Shown here piece by piece: positions 1 through 10,484 of a stretch of DNA of 64,000 nucleotides. Origin of the DNA: Dactylorhiza incarnata (lineage: Eukaryota > Streptophyta > Magnoliopsida > Asparagales > Orchidaceae). Under the pieces are notes generated by a model that saw only the letters and a list, made by a program, of their open reading frames with translations, ran no database searches and was not told where the DNA came from. The position numbers were made by a program, and so were the translations under genes. The stretch is taken from the NCBI GenBank assembly GCA_033032865.1, contig JAWHQI010000306.1:1674001-1738000 (forward strand), in the 5' to 3' direction. Positions within the stretch are counted from its first letter, which is position 1. The number at the start of each line of letters is the position of its first letter.

Positions 1-988
1 GCCCCTCTCCCTGGAAGTTGTCCTCCTCTTGGTTGAACTTCATCTTGGGAGCCCCTACCCTCCCCCCTGCTGCCTTGTCTCCGGCTCACTTAGCTTGGCT
101 AACCTTCTTGCGAACTCCGGGTTGGCCTCATCACTCTCAACTTCTTCTGCCACCCTTTCCATCAACTCCTCAAAAGACAAAGGAGCTCTCCTCTTGAGGT
201 CCATCTTGAAGAATCCCCCCTGCAGCCCCACGATGAAAGCGAGCTGGAGGGTGTAGCCTGGCACCTCTTGGGTGAGGAGAATCTCCTCCTGGAACCGGTC
301 AACATAGTGAGCCAGTGACTCCCCTGGCTCTTGCTTGAACTTGAAAAGTGCTTCAGCATCTTTATTCCTCTTCCTTGATGCCGAGAAGCGTAGCAGGAAA
401 ACTCGACGCATCTTCGAAGGCATAGATGGATCCCGCAGGGAGCTGGTGGAACCAATCTCTAGCCTTCTCCTTCAGAGTTGTCGCAAAGAGTCGACACTTG
501 AAAGCGTCCGACATGGGCCTGATGGAGACCATGTCCTCAAACCACTGCAGGTGCAGGACGGGGTCATCCTTGCCGGAGTAGTGAGACATCTCCAGCCCTC
601 CGGACCCCTCTAGAACCAGGGCCGAGAGGATCAGCTCACACAAAGGACTTCCTTTGCTCGCCCCCCTTTGGGGCTGGGCGAGTGGGGGCCTGGCGCCTCC
701 CCACTCGCCCCCTCCTAGGGGTCCGGGCGAGTGGGGGTCGAATGCCTCACCACTCCCCCCCACTGGCACCTCCTTCCTGGGCTGCTGGCCTGGAGGGCTC
801 TCGCCCACCTGCTGAGACGGGACCTCCGGACCACATCCTCTCCTACCTTCGCCTATCGTGGCGAAAGTTAGCCGCAAGGTCTGCAGGACCTCCCGCTTGA
901 AACTTTCAAACATCTCCAACGTCACTCCAACCACCGGGGGCTGCGAGTAGCCTGGGTCGGATCCTCCACCTCCAGCCATGGAGCTCAT
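1..988 (-). pseudogene. Ty3/gypsy gag, 5' part, frameshifted and cut by window edge
   Basis: Minus-strand reading starts at an ATG near 988, just inside the LTR end at 1037. It runs leftwards through a Gly/Pro-rich N-terminus into a retrotransposon gag domain: a segment with HYSGKDDPVLHLQWFEDM, then ARDWFHQLP near 450-500. The frame then breaks around 360-420 and continues in another frame with FKQEPGESLAHYVDRFQEE and a FIVGL motif, as in plant gypsy capsid proteins. The second frame stops near 55. Gag would form the virus-like particle that carries the element RNA in the cytoplasm. The frameshift makes this copy non-functional. Position next to an LTR and primer-site region supports the call; the lineage (Tat-like) is inference. 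Confidence 0.75.
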
Positions 989-1342
989 CTCGAGAGTTTC
1001 TTGAGTTGGTCGCTCTCCACGCTCACCGCACCAAAATGTTGAAACCAATAAATTGGTCTCTCGAGGAGTTCGGGCCCTCAACAAGTTGAGGGGTGACCAA
1101 CACTTACTCCTCCCCAGGGAGAGCTCTAGACTAAGAGGCTAAGGAACTAGGAACAAGGCCAAGGGCTTAGCAAGGAGGTCTCACCACACACCCGGAAGAT
1201 CTTAGAGCGCTTCCCCTCCCAAGCCAATGCTAAGCTTGGGCACCTTTGGAGGCTCTCTCCACCCAACAAAAGGGACTTAGGGGGAGGTGGTCAAGAGAGA
1301 AGATCTAAAGAGCAGTCACTCCAAATGGTGCCCCCTTGGTCC

Positions 1343-1350
1343 TATTTATA
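1343..1350 (-). promoter_or_regulatory. TATA box of the gypsy LTR
   Basis: The minus strand reads CTATAAATAGG across this site. The related LTR fragment has the same TATTTATAG motif near 42028. It places the transcription start a few tens of bases to the left, so the 49-bp array lies wholly in U3, immediately upstream of the core promoter. Confidence 0.5.
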
Positions 1351-1589
1351 GGATTTTGAACTTGGCCTGCAAATAGCCACAATCTGGCCTACGAGATTAC
1401 GAAAATACACCCAGATTTGGCCTGCGAATAGCCAAATCCCGCTGTTCTACGGCGCTAAACGCAGACCGAACCTCCTTACTGGAGCTGGGGCGAGGGGGGG
1501 CAGGTCTCCTCCCTTGCTCTCTCCCCTCACTGGACTGGGCGAGCCGGGAGGTCGCCCCTCCTGGGCTCGCCCTCTGCTGGGGCGGGGGT

Positions 1590-3208
1590 GAGAGGGGCTG
1601 GGCGCCTTCTCCTCTCGCCCCCCCTTACAAGGGGCGGGGGCGAGGGGGGCTGGGCGCCTCCTCCTCTCGCACCCCTTACAAAGGGGCGGGGGCGAGAGGG
1701 GCTGGGCGCCTCCTCCTCTCGCCCCCCTTACAAAGGGGCGAGGGCGAGAGGGGCTGGGCGCCTCCTCCTCTCTCCCCCCTTACAAGGGGCGGGGGCGAGA
1801 GGGGTTGGGCCTCCTCCTCTCGCCCCCCTTACAAGGGGCGGGGGCGAGAGGGGTTGGGCCTCCGACTCTTGCCCCCCTTATAAGGGGCGGGGGCGAGAGG
1901 GGCCGAGCCTCCTCCTCTCGCCCCCCTTACAAGGGGCGGGGGCGAGGGGGGCCGCGCCTCCTCCTCTCGCCCCCCTTACAAAGGGGAGGGGGCGAGAGGG
2001 CCTGTGCGACACCTCCTCTCGCCCCCCTTACAAGGGGCGGGGGCGAGAGGGGCCGAGCCTCCTCCTCTCGCCCCCCTTACAAGGGGCGGGGGCGAGGGGG
2101 GCCGAGCCTCCTCCTCTCGCCCCCCTTACAAGGGGCGGGGGCGAGGGGGGCCGAGCCTCCTCCTCTCGCCCCCCTTACAAGGGGCGGGGGCGAGAGGGGT
2201 TGGGCCTCCTCCTCTCGCCCCCCTTACAAGGGGCGGGGGCGAGAGGGGATGGGCCTCCTCCTCTCGACACCCTTACAAGGGACGGGGGCGAGAGGGGTCG
2301 AGCCTCCTCCTCTCGCCCCTCTTACAAGGGGCGGGGGCGAGAGGGGCCGAGCCTCCTCCTCTCTCCGCCCTTACAAGGGGCGGGGGCGAGGGGGGCCGAG
2401 CCTCCTCCTCTCGCCCCCCTTACAAGGGGCGGGGGCTGAGCCTCCTCTCGCCCCCCTTACAAGGGGCGGGGGTGAGGGGGGCCGAACCTCCTCCTCTTGC
2501 CCCCCTTACAAGGGGCGGGGCCGAGGGGGTCGAGCCTCCTCCTCTCGCCCCACTTACAAGGGGCGGGGGCGAGAGGGGCCGAGCCTCCTCCTCTCGCCCC
2601 CCTTACAAGGGGCGGGGGCGAGGGGGGCCGCGCCTCCTCCTCTCGCCCCCCTTACAAAGGTGCGGGGGCGAGTTGGGCTGGGCGCCTCCTCCTCTTGCCC
2701 CCCTTACAAGGGGCGGAGGCGAGAGGGGCTGGGCCTCCTCCTCTCGCCCCCCCCCCCCCCCTTACAAGGGGCGGGGGCGAGAGGGGCTGGGCCTCCTCCT
2801 CTCGCCCCCCTTACAAGGGGCGGGGGCGAGAGGGGTCGAGTCTCCTCCTCTCGCCCCCCTTACAAGGGGCGGGGGCGAGGGGGGCCGAGCCTCCTCCTCT
2901 GGCCCCCCTTACAAGGGGCGGGGGCGAGAAGGGTTGGGCCTCCTCCTCTCGCCCCCCTTACAAGGGGCGGGGGCGAGAGGGGCTGGGCCTCCTCCTCTCG
3001 CCCCCCTTACAAGGGGAGGGGGCGAGAGGGGCCGAGCCTCCTCCTCTCGCCCCCCTTACAAGGGGCGTGGGCGAGAGGGGTCGAGCCTCCTCCTCTCGCC
3101 CCCCTTACAAGGGGCGGGGGCGAGGGGGGCAGAGCCTCCTCCTCTCGCCCCCCTTACAAGGGGCGGGGGCGAGGGGGGCCGAGCCTCCTCCTCTCGCCCC
3201 CTTTACAC
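1590..3208. repeat. 49-bp GC-rich minisatellite (about 33 copies) in LTR U3
   Basis: Each unit contains CTCGCCCCCCTTACAAGGGG followed by CGGGGGCGAG, then a GAGCCTCCTCC-type spacer. The centre CCCCTTACAAGGGG is a near-palindrome, flanked by CTCGCC and GGCGAG, so every unit can fold on itself. Spacing between TTACAAGG cores is about 49 bp with few length changes. Because 49 is not a multiple of three and the unit lacks stop codons, all plus-strand frames stay open for hundreds of codons. These frames are not genes. A C-run at about 2750-2762 interrupts one unit. Confidence 0.9.
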
Positions 3209-3467
3209 GCTTGTGACTATGCTAAAGAAATAAAGTCCTAAAAGGCCTTGGGTCCCGGGGGTCCACTCAGCGAATACAGGGTTGTACATGTATGTCCTTA
3301 TGTTTGTGTGTGTTATGTGTAGATGAAATTGTGTATATGTGTATCAGTGCATGTGTGCTTTTGTGTTGGTATGGTGTGTGTCTTATGTATGTCCTTATGT
3401 TTATGTGCTTGTGTTTCTGTGTATGTGTATTTGTTAAATTATTTATGCATTATTGTTTACATGTAGA

Positions 3468-3647
3468 AGGGGACCCTTGGCCCACCAGTTAAAGCGTTGT
3501 CGTGTGAACTTGAGGTCACGACTTCGAGTCTTGGAAGCAGCCTCTTGAAAAAATGCAGGGTAAGGTTTGTCTGCATTTCACCCTTGTGGTGGAACCCTTC
3601 CCCAGACCCTCGCTGCGCGGGAATGCTTTGTGCACTGGGCTGCCCTT
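3468..3647 (+). mobile_element. Au-like SINE, full length
   Basis: A 180-bp body begins GGGGACCCTTGGCCCACC and contains a tRNA-like A box and a B box (ACTTCGAGTCTTGG). It continues with AATGCAGGGTAAGGTTTG, CCTTCCCCAGACC and ends GGGCTGCCCTTT. This is the layout of the Au SINE family of flowering plants. A 17-bp duplication, TATTGTTTACATGTAGA (3451-3467) and TATTGTTTATATGTAGA (3648-3664), flanks it with one mismatch. It is a parasite of LINE machinery and encodes no protein. The B box makes it look like a tRNA gene, but there is no acceptor stem. Confidence 0.88.
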
Positions 3648-3689
3648 TATTGTTTATATGTAGATTGATGAAATAATCAAACATCGTAG

Positions 3690-4901
3690 AGGTAGGAGGG
3701 CAGCAGTTGCAGTGTCTCTTGCTGCAGCCACTATAGTTTTGCTGAAACCCAAGATATCAAGAGATCTTGTAGAGTTCGACGATAAGAATATTTTACAGAA
3801 GACGTTGTTTAATCGTTTGTACAATGGGCCAGAAGTAAATTGTTTTAACCAGGTCCGTATGAATAGAAGCTCGTTTCAAACCCTGTATAACATTCTCGTG
3901 GATCGTAGATTATTACGAGACACTCAGAACGTTTCGATGAGAGTATCAGTCAGCTTGTTTTTTATGTCTTAGCTCATAATAAGAAATTTTGTGATGTCGG
4001 TGGTACGTATCTCCGTTCAATTGATACAATCAGTAGACATTTCAACAATGTGTTAGGGCAATTCTCAAGTTATCCACCAACTTTATCAAGCTCCCTGCTA
4101 CAATAACGCAACAATGGCGTCATTTTGCGGTGAGCAATTCATTCACATCATGCATTCATAATTTAGTATGCTAGAGTAGTATTCATATATTTTTTATAGG
4201 ACAGTGTTGGCGTCATAGATGACACTCATATTGAAGCAACAGTCCCCACTAAAGACCAAGGTAGATATCAAAATAAAAAATAAGCTATAACAATAAAGTG
4301 TTGCATAATGCACTAGAAAGAGATGATCGTTTCGAAGTGCTGGTAGGTAAATACTACCTTGTAGATGTAGGATACACAAATGGTCCAATTTATCTTGTTT
4401 CATATCAATCAACCAGATATCACCTTAAAGAGTGGTCCGTGCAGGGTCATAATCCCACCAACTACAAAGAGTTGTTTAATCCACGATATTCAAAGGAAAA
4501 AATGTTATTAAGCGAACATTTTGACTACTTAAGAAACGATGAGCAATTTTGCGAGGATCATCCTTCTTTGATATCAAAGTGCAGGTAATTGAGACTTCTT
4601 TATGGAGCAAAATCATCATTTGTTTGCTTGTTAGCTAAAAACTATTTTTACTTTACACGAGTTCAAATTATAAATGCATGTTGCATCCTGCATAATTTCC
4701 TTATAGAGAGGAGAAAATAGAATGATGTTAGATTACTTGCTGAGGTTGACGCAGAGATATTAGTGCAAGATACATGTGGTGATAGCTATGAGTACGTAGA
4801 TGTAGTGGGCCCAGTTCAAGCAACACCCGAGTGGACTAATTTTAGAGATAACTTGGCTATGAACATGTTCAATGAGTACAGGGCTCGCCGTGGAGCATAA
4901 A
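3690..4901 (+). pseudogene. PIF/Harbinger transposase (DDE_Tnp_4) remnant
   Basis: Remnants follow the family order on the plus strand. 3712-3972 holds the N-terminal domain (FNQVRMNRSSFQTLYNIL then LLRDTQNVSMR). After a frame change comes LAHNKKFCDVGG. Around 4198-4250 is the DDE-domain start with a DDTHIEATVP block. 4298-4588 carries GKYYLVDVGYTN and RYHLKEWS. Near 4690 is an HNFLIERRKWND-like segment, and a C-terminal tail ends at a stop near 4900. Several frame changes and stops separate the blocks, so it cannot encode active enzyme. The family cuts and pastes at TTA/TAA targets. Confidence 0.8.
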
Positions 4902-5089
4902 TTTTTTTGTTGATGAACGCTTTTGTGGAATTTAAATATATAATATGCTTAATTTAAACATGTTCAATGTTTGTGTAAATGATTGTTTTGTGTATGAGTG
5001 TTTTCCTACCATATTTAATTGATTTTTTTAGCAATCTTAACTTTTCATATTACACAACTAGACAATAGATAAAAACAAAATTAAAGCTA

Positions 5090-5826
5090 CCACAGGAAGT
5101 GAACGGTCGTATGTTCATTAGGCACAGATGGATTGCGCTTTATCCACTGCTCTCCTCGAGCATTAGAGTTTGGGTAATAAGGTTGCAAATGGTTGGAAAG
5201 TTGTAACATTCACAGTTGCGATCCAAGCCTTAAAGGAAGAATGTAATGTTGTGATTAACAAGAAAAAAATAATGGTGCACTTAAAAATATGGAATAAGTA
5301 TTATCCAAAAATATCGATAATGTTGGATTAAAGCGACTTCAGTTGGGATTGGGATAATTTATGAGTCCAATCTCAACTAAACTTGTAGACACATTCAACT
5401 GTAAAGCATTATCAAAGTAAGATGATCGTGAATTGAGGAGACTTAGCTATGATGTGTGGAGTTGATAGAGCTATTGGAGCTCATGATGTGACTGCATCCG
5501 AGGCCATGAATAAAATTAACATAGAAGATTCGGAGGATGAAACTGTTGTTGAGGAGGTCTAGACAAGACCAAAGAAGAAGAGCACTGTTTTAGTTGATAT
5601 TATTGCAGATGTTGTTTCGACGGTTGCAAGAAACATGGGGCAAGAGAGCAATGTGATTGTTCAGCTTCCTCCACATATCTCAAGATTCAATAGGATATAT
5701 GCGGTCATTGCAACTATTACAGATCTGACTGAGCATGAGATCATGAAGGTCATCGATATGTTGAGCATTGATGAAACGAAGAGCGACGTGTTCATGACTT
5801 TGTCGGTGCCAATCAGGAGGACCTGA
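5090..5826 (+). pseudogene. Probable PIF/Harbinger ORF1 (Myb/SANT-like) remnant
   Basis: This lies downstream of the transposase where PIF elements carry a DNA-binding partner gene. The longest open part (5635-5826) encodes a short acidic-to-neutral segment ending DVFMTLSVPIRRT. Upstream frames contain an acidic stretch (NIEDSEDETVVEE) followed by a basic TRPKKKS run, the usual linker of these proteins. The N-terminal tryptophan-containing SANT region is too decayed for me to align. The call rests mainly on position and on the C-terminal pattern; an unrelated insertion is possible. Confidence 0.4.
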
Positions 5827-6241
5827 CTCTGCTTACATTTGGGAAATTAATTTAACTTTAAGCTAGAAAGATGATTAGTTCTGTTATTATCGGATGTGAA
5901 CTTGTTTTTAACATGTGAACTTTATTTTTATTTGTTTTAAATATTTTAAGCAAACTTATTTTGATGTTTTTGACATTTTCATGGTTATGTATGGTGTTGG
6001 TGTCTCATTTATTATTTGTCTCCACATTTCCATCACTATTTTAAATTTTAAATTTCAATTTTAGTCACTGAATTCTAACATGCAGTTGAACATTGTAATT
6101 ACTAATTCCTATTCTTGCGACATAATTCATGTCTTTAGCCGAACAACAGAATTGAAATTCACTTCAATTCCAATTATTGCAGGAATTGGAATTGAACCAA
6201 TTCCAATTCTCGCCTCTGAATTCCTTCCAAAACACAGAGCC

Positions 6242-6421
6242 TAAAGTGTCATATCTCATCCAATTACATAAGCCCTATTAATTTTGCTCTATTTTACTAT
6301 GATGTCTAGATTCCATCTAAAACTTCTGAGATATCCCTTAATAGATGGCATGTGTCTTTCATTGATAGTTACTCCATATCACTTGAGCCTACTTGATGAA
6401 AAACAGAGATAAAACCATTAA
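6242..6421. other. Spacer between two Harbinger elements
   Basis: About 180 bp of AT-rich DNA between the TAA following the first element and the TAA preceding the second. I see no gene or repeat in it. Confidence 0.5.
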
Positions 6422-7722
6422 GGGTCCGTTCGTTTGGACGGAATTGGGCGAATGGAATTGGAATTGGATCAATTTCAATTCTGCAGGAATTGGAATTGGA
6501 TCAATTTCAATTCTGCAGGAATTGGAATTGAAGTCAATTCTAATTCTGTTGTTCGGCTGAATGCAAGAATTCTGGCAGTGGAATTGGAATCAACAATTCC
6601 GCTGTTCGGTTGCATGTTAGAATTAATTGATAGAAATTGGAATTCAAAATATAATAAATTGATAAAATTGCAGAGACAAATAATAAATAAAGACATGTCA
6701 TACTAAACTATCAAAATGTCCACAAAGATACAAATTTACATCAACACACCCACACACACATACACATCAACACACCCACACTCACATTCACATCAACACA
6801 CACATACACAAACACATACTTCTACACACCACACTCACATACACCTACACTGGCATACCCACTCACCTATACACACACTCACATTCAACTTCATCTACAC
6901 ATACAACACACATTCACATTAACAACAAATTACACAACAAAATATATCTAAATTAAAGTTAACATCACATACAAAGAAGAAAATCGGAATACCTGCACTC
7001 TGACGAAGCAGATGAAGTCTGGGGAAGTGGAAGAAGGTTGGTTCGGGAATTGGAGTAACTGTAGATGATTTCCGATGCTGATTTCAGCTGTAATTGGGAG
7101 TGTACAGTGATTTCAAGGTTGTTGTGTTGATTGGAAGACAATGGAGTTGTGGGGAGGACTATATGGGATGGATATTGAGTTGGCAGTGCTTGTATAGGGT
7201 ATATGAGGGTGGTTGTAGGTTGGATTTGTGATGAAACCTGAGTATGCACTCTGACGGAGCAAATGAAGCCATAAGGATGCTTGCTGGGAGAGAGGCGAAC
7301 CGGCGAGATATGGTGGACGGAAAAGCGAGCAATAGACGTCGGGTAGGCCGTAGAGAAGCTCGATGATAGGACAAACGACAGCTGGTAGTGCTTGCTAGGG
7401 GAGTTTCACCGGAGTTTCGTCGGAGAAGATGGAGGCGCGTAGGCATCTTTGTCGCGTGAGCAAGGAAGGAGAAAGGGGCGCGAGGTCGGGAAGGTGGAAG
7501 GAGCGCGGGGTCGGGAAGGTGGAAGGGGCGCGGGTCGGAATCCTCATATCTTACCTCACGAGCTAAGAATTGGAGCGGGGGAGAAATGACCTAAGTAGAA
7601 CTACCATGGAATTGGATATAATTCCAATTCCTATCGCCTTTTTTGCCAAGCGAACAACGGAATTGGAATTGACGGCCCAATTCCAATTCCATCCTGCGAA
7701 TTTCATCCAAACGAACAGACCC
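6422..7722 (+). mobile_element. Non-autonomous PIF/Harbinger element with intact TIRs
   Basis: The left TIR GGGTCCGTTCGTTTGG and the right end read in reverse, GGGTCTGTTCGTTTGG, differ at one base. TAA flanks both sides (6419-6421 and 7723-7725). Subterminal AATTGGAATTGG repeats occur at both ends. Inside is a CA-rich low-complexity tract (6725-6930) and 700 bp without convincing coding sequence. The ends resemble those of the decayed autonomous-type element just upstream, whose transposase lineage may have moved it. Confidence 0.88.
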
Positions 7723-7725
7723 TAA

Positions 7726-8426
7726 GTGTTAAAAATATTTCGACCACATTATTGAACTCAATATGAGGCTAAAATAAATAAAAATCTAAGTAATGATGGG
7801 ACGAAATATTTTGATAGGAAATTTTGAAGTATTTTGGATGAGAAAGGGATTATAAACCAAATCTCGTGTTTTTATAACCCAGCAAAACGGTGAAATGTGT
7901 CACTCCCTCCTTTATTCTGTGGATATCCTTAAGAAGGTTTGGGGATGAAATTTTAACTACTCTTTATTATTAATCGTACACCTTCGTGGATCTTCCAATG
8001 CGGATCCTCTATCTCCCTTCTCACTAAATCTACTAAAATACATCTCACCTAAGTTTTTTGGCTGCATAGTTTACATGGATATATGTGCCCCAAACATATC
8101 AAACTTGAACATTGGGCTATTAGATGCATGCTCAATAGTTACTTGCCCTCTGTGAAAGAGTATAAATGTTTACCAATCAAACCATAATTTCTCATTATTT
8201 CTATAAAATGTTAAAAAATCGACAAACTAAGGAGGTCGAATCAAAGCAAGGAACATCGGAAGGAGATGAAGACAAAAAGGAGACTCTGGCCATCACCAAG
8301 AAAGGAGAAAATGTGGTTAAATTATTATTTTTTTTGGAGAAGGCCGTCAATAGTTTGTTGGTAACCTAATTATTTTCTCTCCTTATCCTTAGTAAATAGA
8401 ACTCCATGTTTCCGGAGTAAGTACTC
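7726..8426 (+). pseudogene. Intergenic stretch with a possible copia integrase-RT linker remnant
   Basis: Around 7960-8200 the plus strand encodes, with breaks, a KFFGCIVYMDICAPN-like string, then KSINVY. This resembles the FGC...KGYKCY segment between integrase and reverse transcriptase of Ty1/copia polyproteins. Nothing else of pol is visible and the match is short. The rest of the stretch shows no gene. Confidence 0.3.
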
Positions 8427-8757
8427 TGTCATGGGCCTTATTAGAAAGTTATTTATTATTATTATGTTATTTATTGCCTTTAGGTCATCGTCCAAATTAG
8501 TCACATTCCAAGTTTGTTGTTTTATTTCCATTAAGAGTCAGTTGTACGTCTATTTAAAGGACCCCTTAGGTCTTATATTGATATGCAAGAATAAATTTGT
8601 TTTCCTTTCTCTTGTTTGTGAGATATTGGTAGTCCTCTCCTCTAACGAGCAAGCCCCGCTTAGGCAGCCACGATTCCGGCTCCACGGTATCCTCCTCTGC
8701 CACCGTCATCTCCACCTCCGACCACTCCTCCGGCAACCTCCGAGTAGGCCCATAACA
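8427..8757 (+). mobile_element. Solo LTR of a copia-type element
   Basis: It begins TGTCATGGGCC and ends CCCATAACA. The 5-bp duplication TACTC is present on both sides (8422-8426 and 8758-8762). The 3' third (GCTTAGGCAGCCACGATTCC and following) is shared with the LTR pair at 53568-53890 and 55211-55563, so this is the same family. No primer site follows, which is the mark of a solo LTR left by recombination between two LTRs. Confidence 0.88.
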
Positions 8758-8762
8758 TACTC

Positions 8763-9252
8763 TTCCACTCTTCTCACTTGGTCTACCACATTAAATCCTT
8801 GAGGTTTAGCAAAAACGTACCTAATAACCCTTACAAAGCCTTGTGGTGGTAACTATTTGCATCAAACTGAATTACAAATTTAAAATTTCAATCCGATCAC
8901 AATATTTGCAACTTGGAAAATAGAATGGAGAAACATTTTTATCTCCAATATCTAAAATGGTGTAATAAACTCTACCACACACTTGAATCAGGACTCATTA
9001 CTGGCCTCAATCCACCTGAAAAATATTCAAAACCATCCTAAGATGTTGAACTTTGGATCATCAGATATGCATCATTTGATCTGGTAGTAACTAATAATTA
9101 ATAAATGATTTATCACACAACATATCTTCCAGAGACAAAAAAACAAGTCAACCGAAGGAATCACTTTCATAAAGTCTCCCTCCATGGTTTGGAAGATCCA
9201 AGTATCTGTTCTAGTAAAGTGAAAGAATGCAAGAAGAACACAAAGATGAATA
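8763..9252. other. Unassigned AT-rich spacer
   Basis: No gene, TIR or LTR recognised. Short open frames here lack a known motif. It may be unique sequence between two LTR insertions. Confidence 0.4.
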
Positions 9253-9528
9253 TGTTATTGTCTCACACAACTAGTATGTTCTGGTCCTACATGGTCAATT
9301 ATCCATTATTAGTTATTCTGCATATTTATTTAATGTCGTTATTTAGCATCGTCAAGTGTCTTTGTTAAACGTCAATGTTATGAGTCGGTATTATGCATGT
9401 TCATTTCGAGTCGTCGTCTCTTGGTATCTTTTAATATTTTTGGTAGTTTTCGGTTGGATTCGGTTGGGCTTTTTTACGGTCCATGTCATTGTATAATGTT
9501 ATATGTAGACCTCATTGGGTCATGAAGT

Positions 9529-9540
9529 TGGTATCAAAGC
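9529..9540 (+). other. Primer binding site (tRNA-iMet), degenerate
   Basis: TGGTATCAAAGC differs by one base from the consensus TGGTATCAGAGC and lies 7 bp after the LTR end. Confidence 0.7.
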
Positions 9541-9753
9541 CTTCACGATGCCACCTCCCCACGAACTATATGATGTTTCATGTTTGTTACATGCGCCAAC
9601 CGTTGCAATTCATCTTTGATGCCGACCTTGATGAAAGAAAGCTGATCTTGCTATCAATAAACTCTCCAACTGATTCTCCTCAATCGACCCAGTCACGGAA
9701 TCCCGTCAACAAAAGCATGAGCCCACTCCTCACTAGAATGAAGCCTTTGTAGC

Positions 9754-10476
9754 CTAGGAAGCACCGGTACGGGTACGAGTACTGGGTACGATACGTAACC
9801 GGTACGGCGGTACGACAAAATTTAAAAAATAAGGATACGGGTGCGGCGGGATACATTGTATTAAATATAATAAATATATGAAGTTCTCAAAATAATAAAA
9901 CAACAAACATAATTGCAATATAATATGAAGTTCTCGAACAAAAAAATATTTATAATCATTTGAATCAAATTTAATGATGTTTATCAGTCATTTTCTTCTT
10001 TTTCTTCCCCATTATTGGAGATTAACACATCTTCAACTTCTGGTTCGTCTAGAGACAAATTAGCAAAATATTAAACATAGAAAATTTCATTTTGAACAAA
10101 TAGAAACGGTACAAATTTAAAACATCTAATCCTTAAAATATATAGTAACAAAACAAAATAACAAAATTTAAATTAAATTCTTTATAGTTTTAATGAAAAA
10201 AAATACTTAAATCTGAAGTACATTTTGTTACTATAATAAACAAGCATCACAAGTTATATTTTTGAGTCACAATTTTTTTTTTCTAAAAGACACGCAAAAG
10301 TTTTTTGTTTACTTCAGAAAAACACTCTTATTACAATATGCAGAACAATCTACCAAGTTCAAGTGTATCAACATACTAGAATAAAAGGTGTATCTGCGAG
10401 TATCGGGTACGTACCGGTATCGGATACGTATTCGGTACGGGTACGTGACCCTCAAGGAAGTATCGGTGCTTCATAG
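9754..10476. mobile_element. Non-autonomous hAT element nested in the LTR element
   Basis: The ends are CTAGGAAGCACCGGTAC and, reversed, CTATGAAGCACCGATAC. The flanking 8-mers TTTGTAGC (9746-9753) and TCTGTAGC (10477-10484) differ at one base, as expected for an old hAT duplication. Subterminal regions are rich in GGTACG/CGTACC motifs in both orientations, which could bind transposase. The AT-rich centre has no open frame of note. Confidence 0.78.
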
Positions 10477-10484
10477 TCTGTAGC

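Larger units (their letters stand above)
1037..3288 (-). mobile_element. 5' LTR of the gypsy element, expanded by a tandem array
   Basis: Read on the minus strand the LTR begins TGTACAACCC (at 3288) and ends ...GGTTTCAACA (at 1037), so it has TG...CA ends. Inside the left edge, a TTTTGGTGCGG-type leader at about 1020-1036 stands where the primer site of plant gypsy elements lies. A truncated relative at 41860-42458 shares the promoter-proximal part (GGTCTCACCACA..., TATTTATAG) and the GGGTTGTACA end, which confirms the boundaries on the right. About 1.6 kb of its 2.25 kb is the 49-bp array listed separately. The target duplication cannot be checked because the other end is outside the window. 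Confidence 0.75.
3289..6241 (+). mobile_element. PIF/Harbinger transposon, decayed, left end cut by the LTR element
   Basis: The right end reads ...CCAAAACACAGAGCC at 6241 and is followed by TAA, the usual PIF/Harbinger target triplet. The inside of that end (AATTGGAATTGG repeats, CCGAACAACAG) matches the intact relative at 6422-7722 in sequence and order. The left part (3289-3450) is a TG-rich tract containing ATGTGTAGATGAA. It corresponds, reversed, to the CA-rich tract at 6725-6930 of the relative. The true left TIR therefore lies on the far side of the gypsy insertion. A SINE inserted at 3468-3647. Transposase and second-ORF remnants are listed separately. Confidence 0.75.

Noticed and set aside
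1588..3241. Three very long Pro/Arg/Gly-rich open frames (up to 478 codons)
   Set aside because: They are read-through of the 49-bp minisatellite, which lacks stop codons in these frames. The same peptide appears in all frames with a 49-residue period. No start context, no domain, and it lies in the U3 of an LTR.
3490..3530. A tRNA gene suggested by the A/B-box-like sequence
   Set aside because: There is no acceptor stem or anticodon arm. The boxes belong to the SINE head, as shown by its 3' body and 17-bp duplication.
6716..6922. A Thr/His-rich frame
   Set aside because: It is translated from a CA-rich low-complexity tract inside the non-autonomous Harbinger element.
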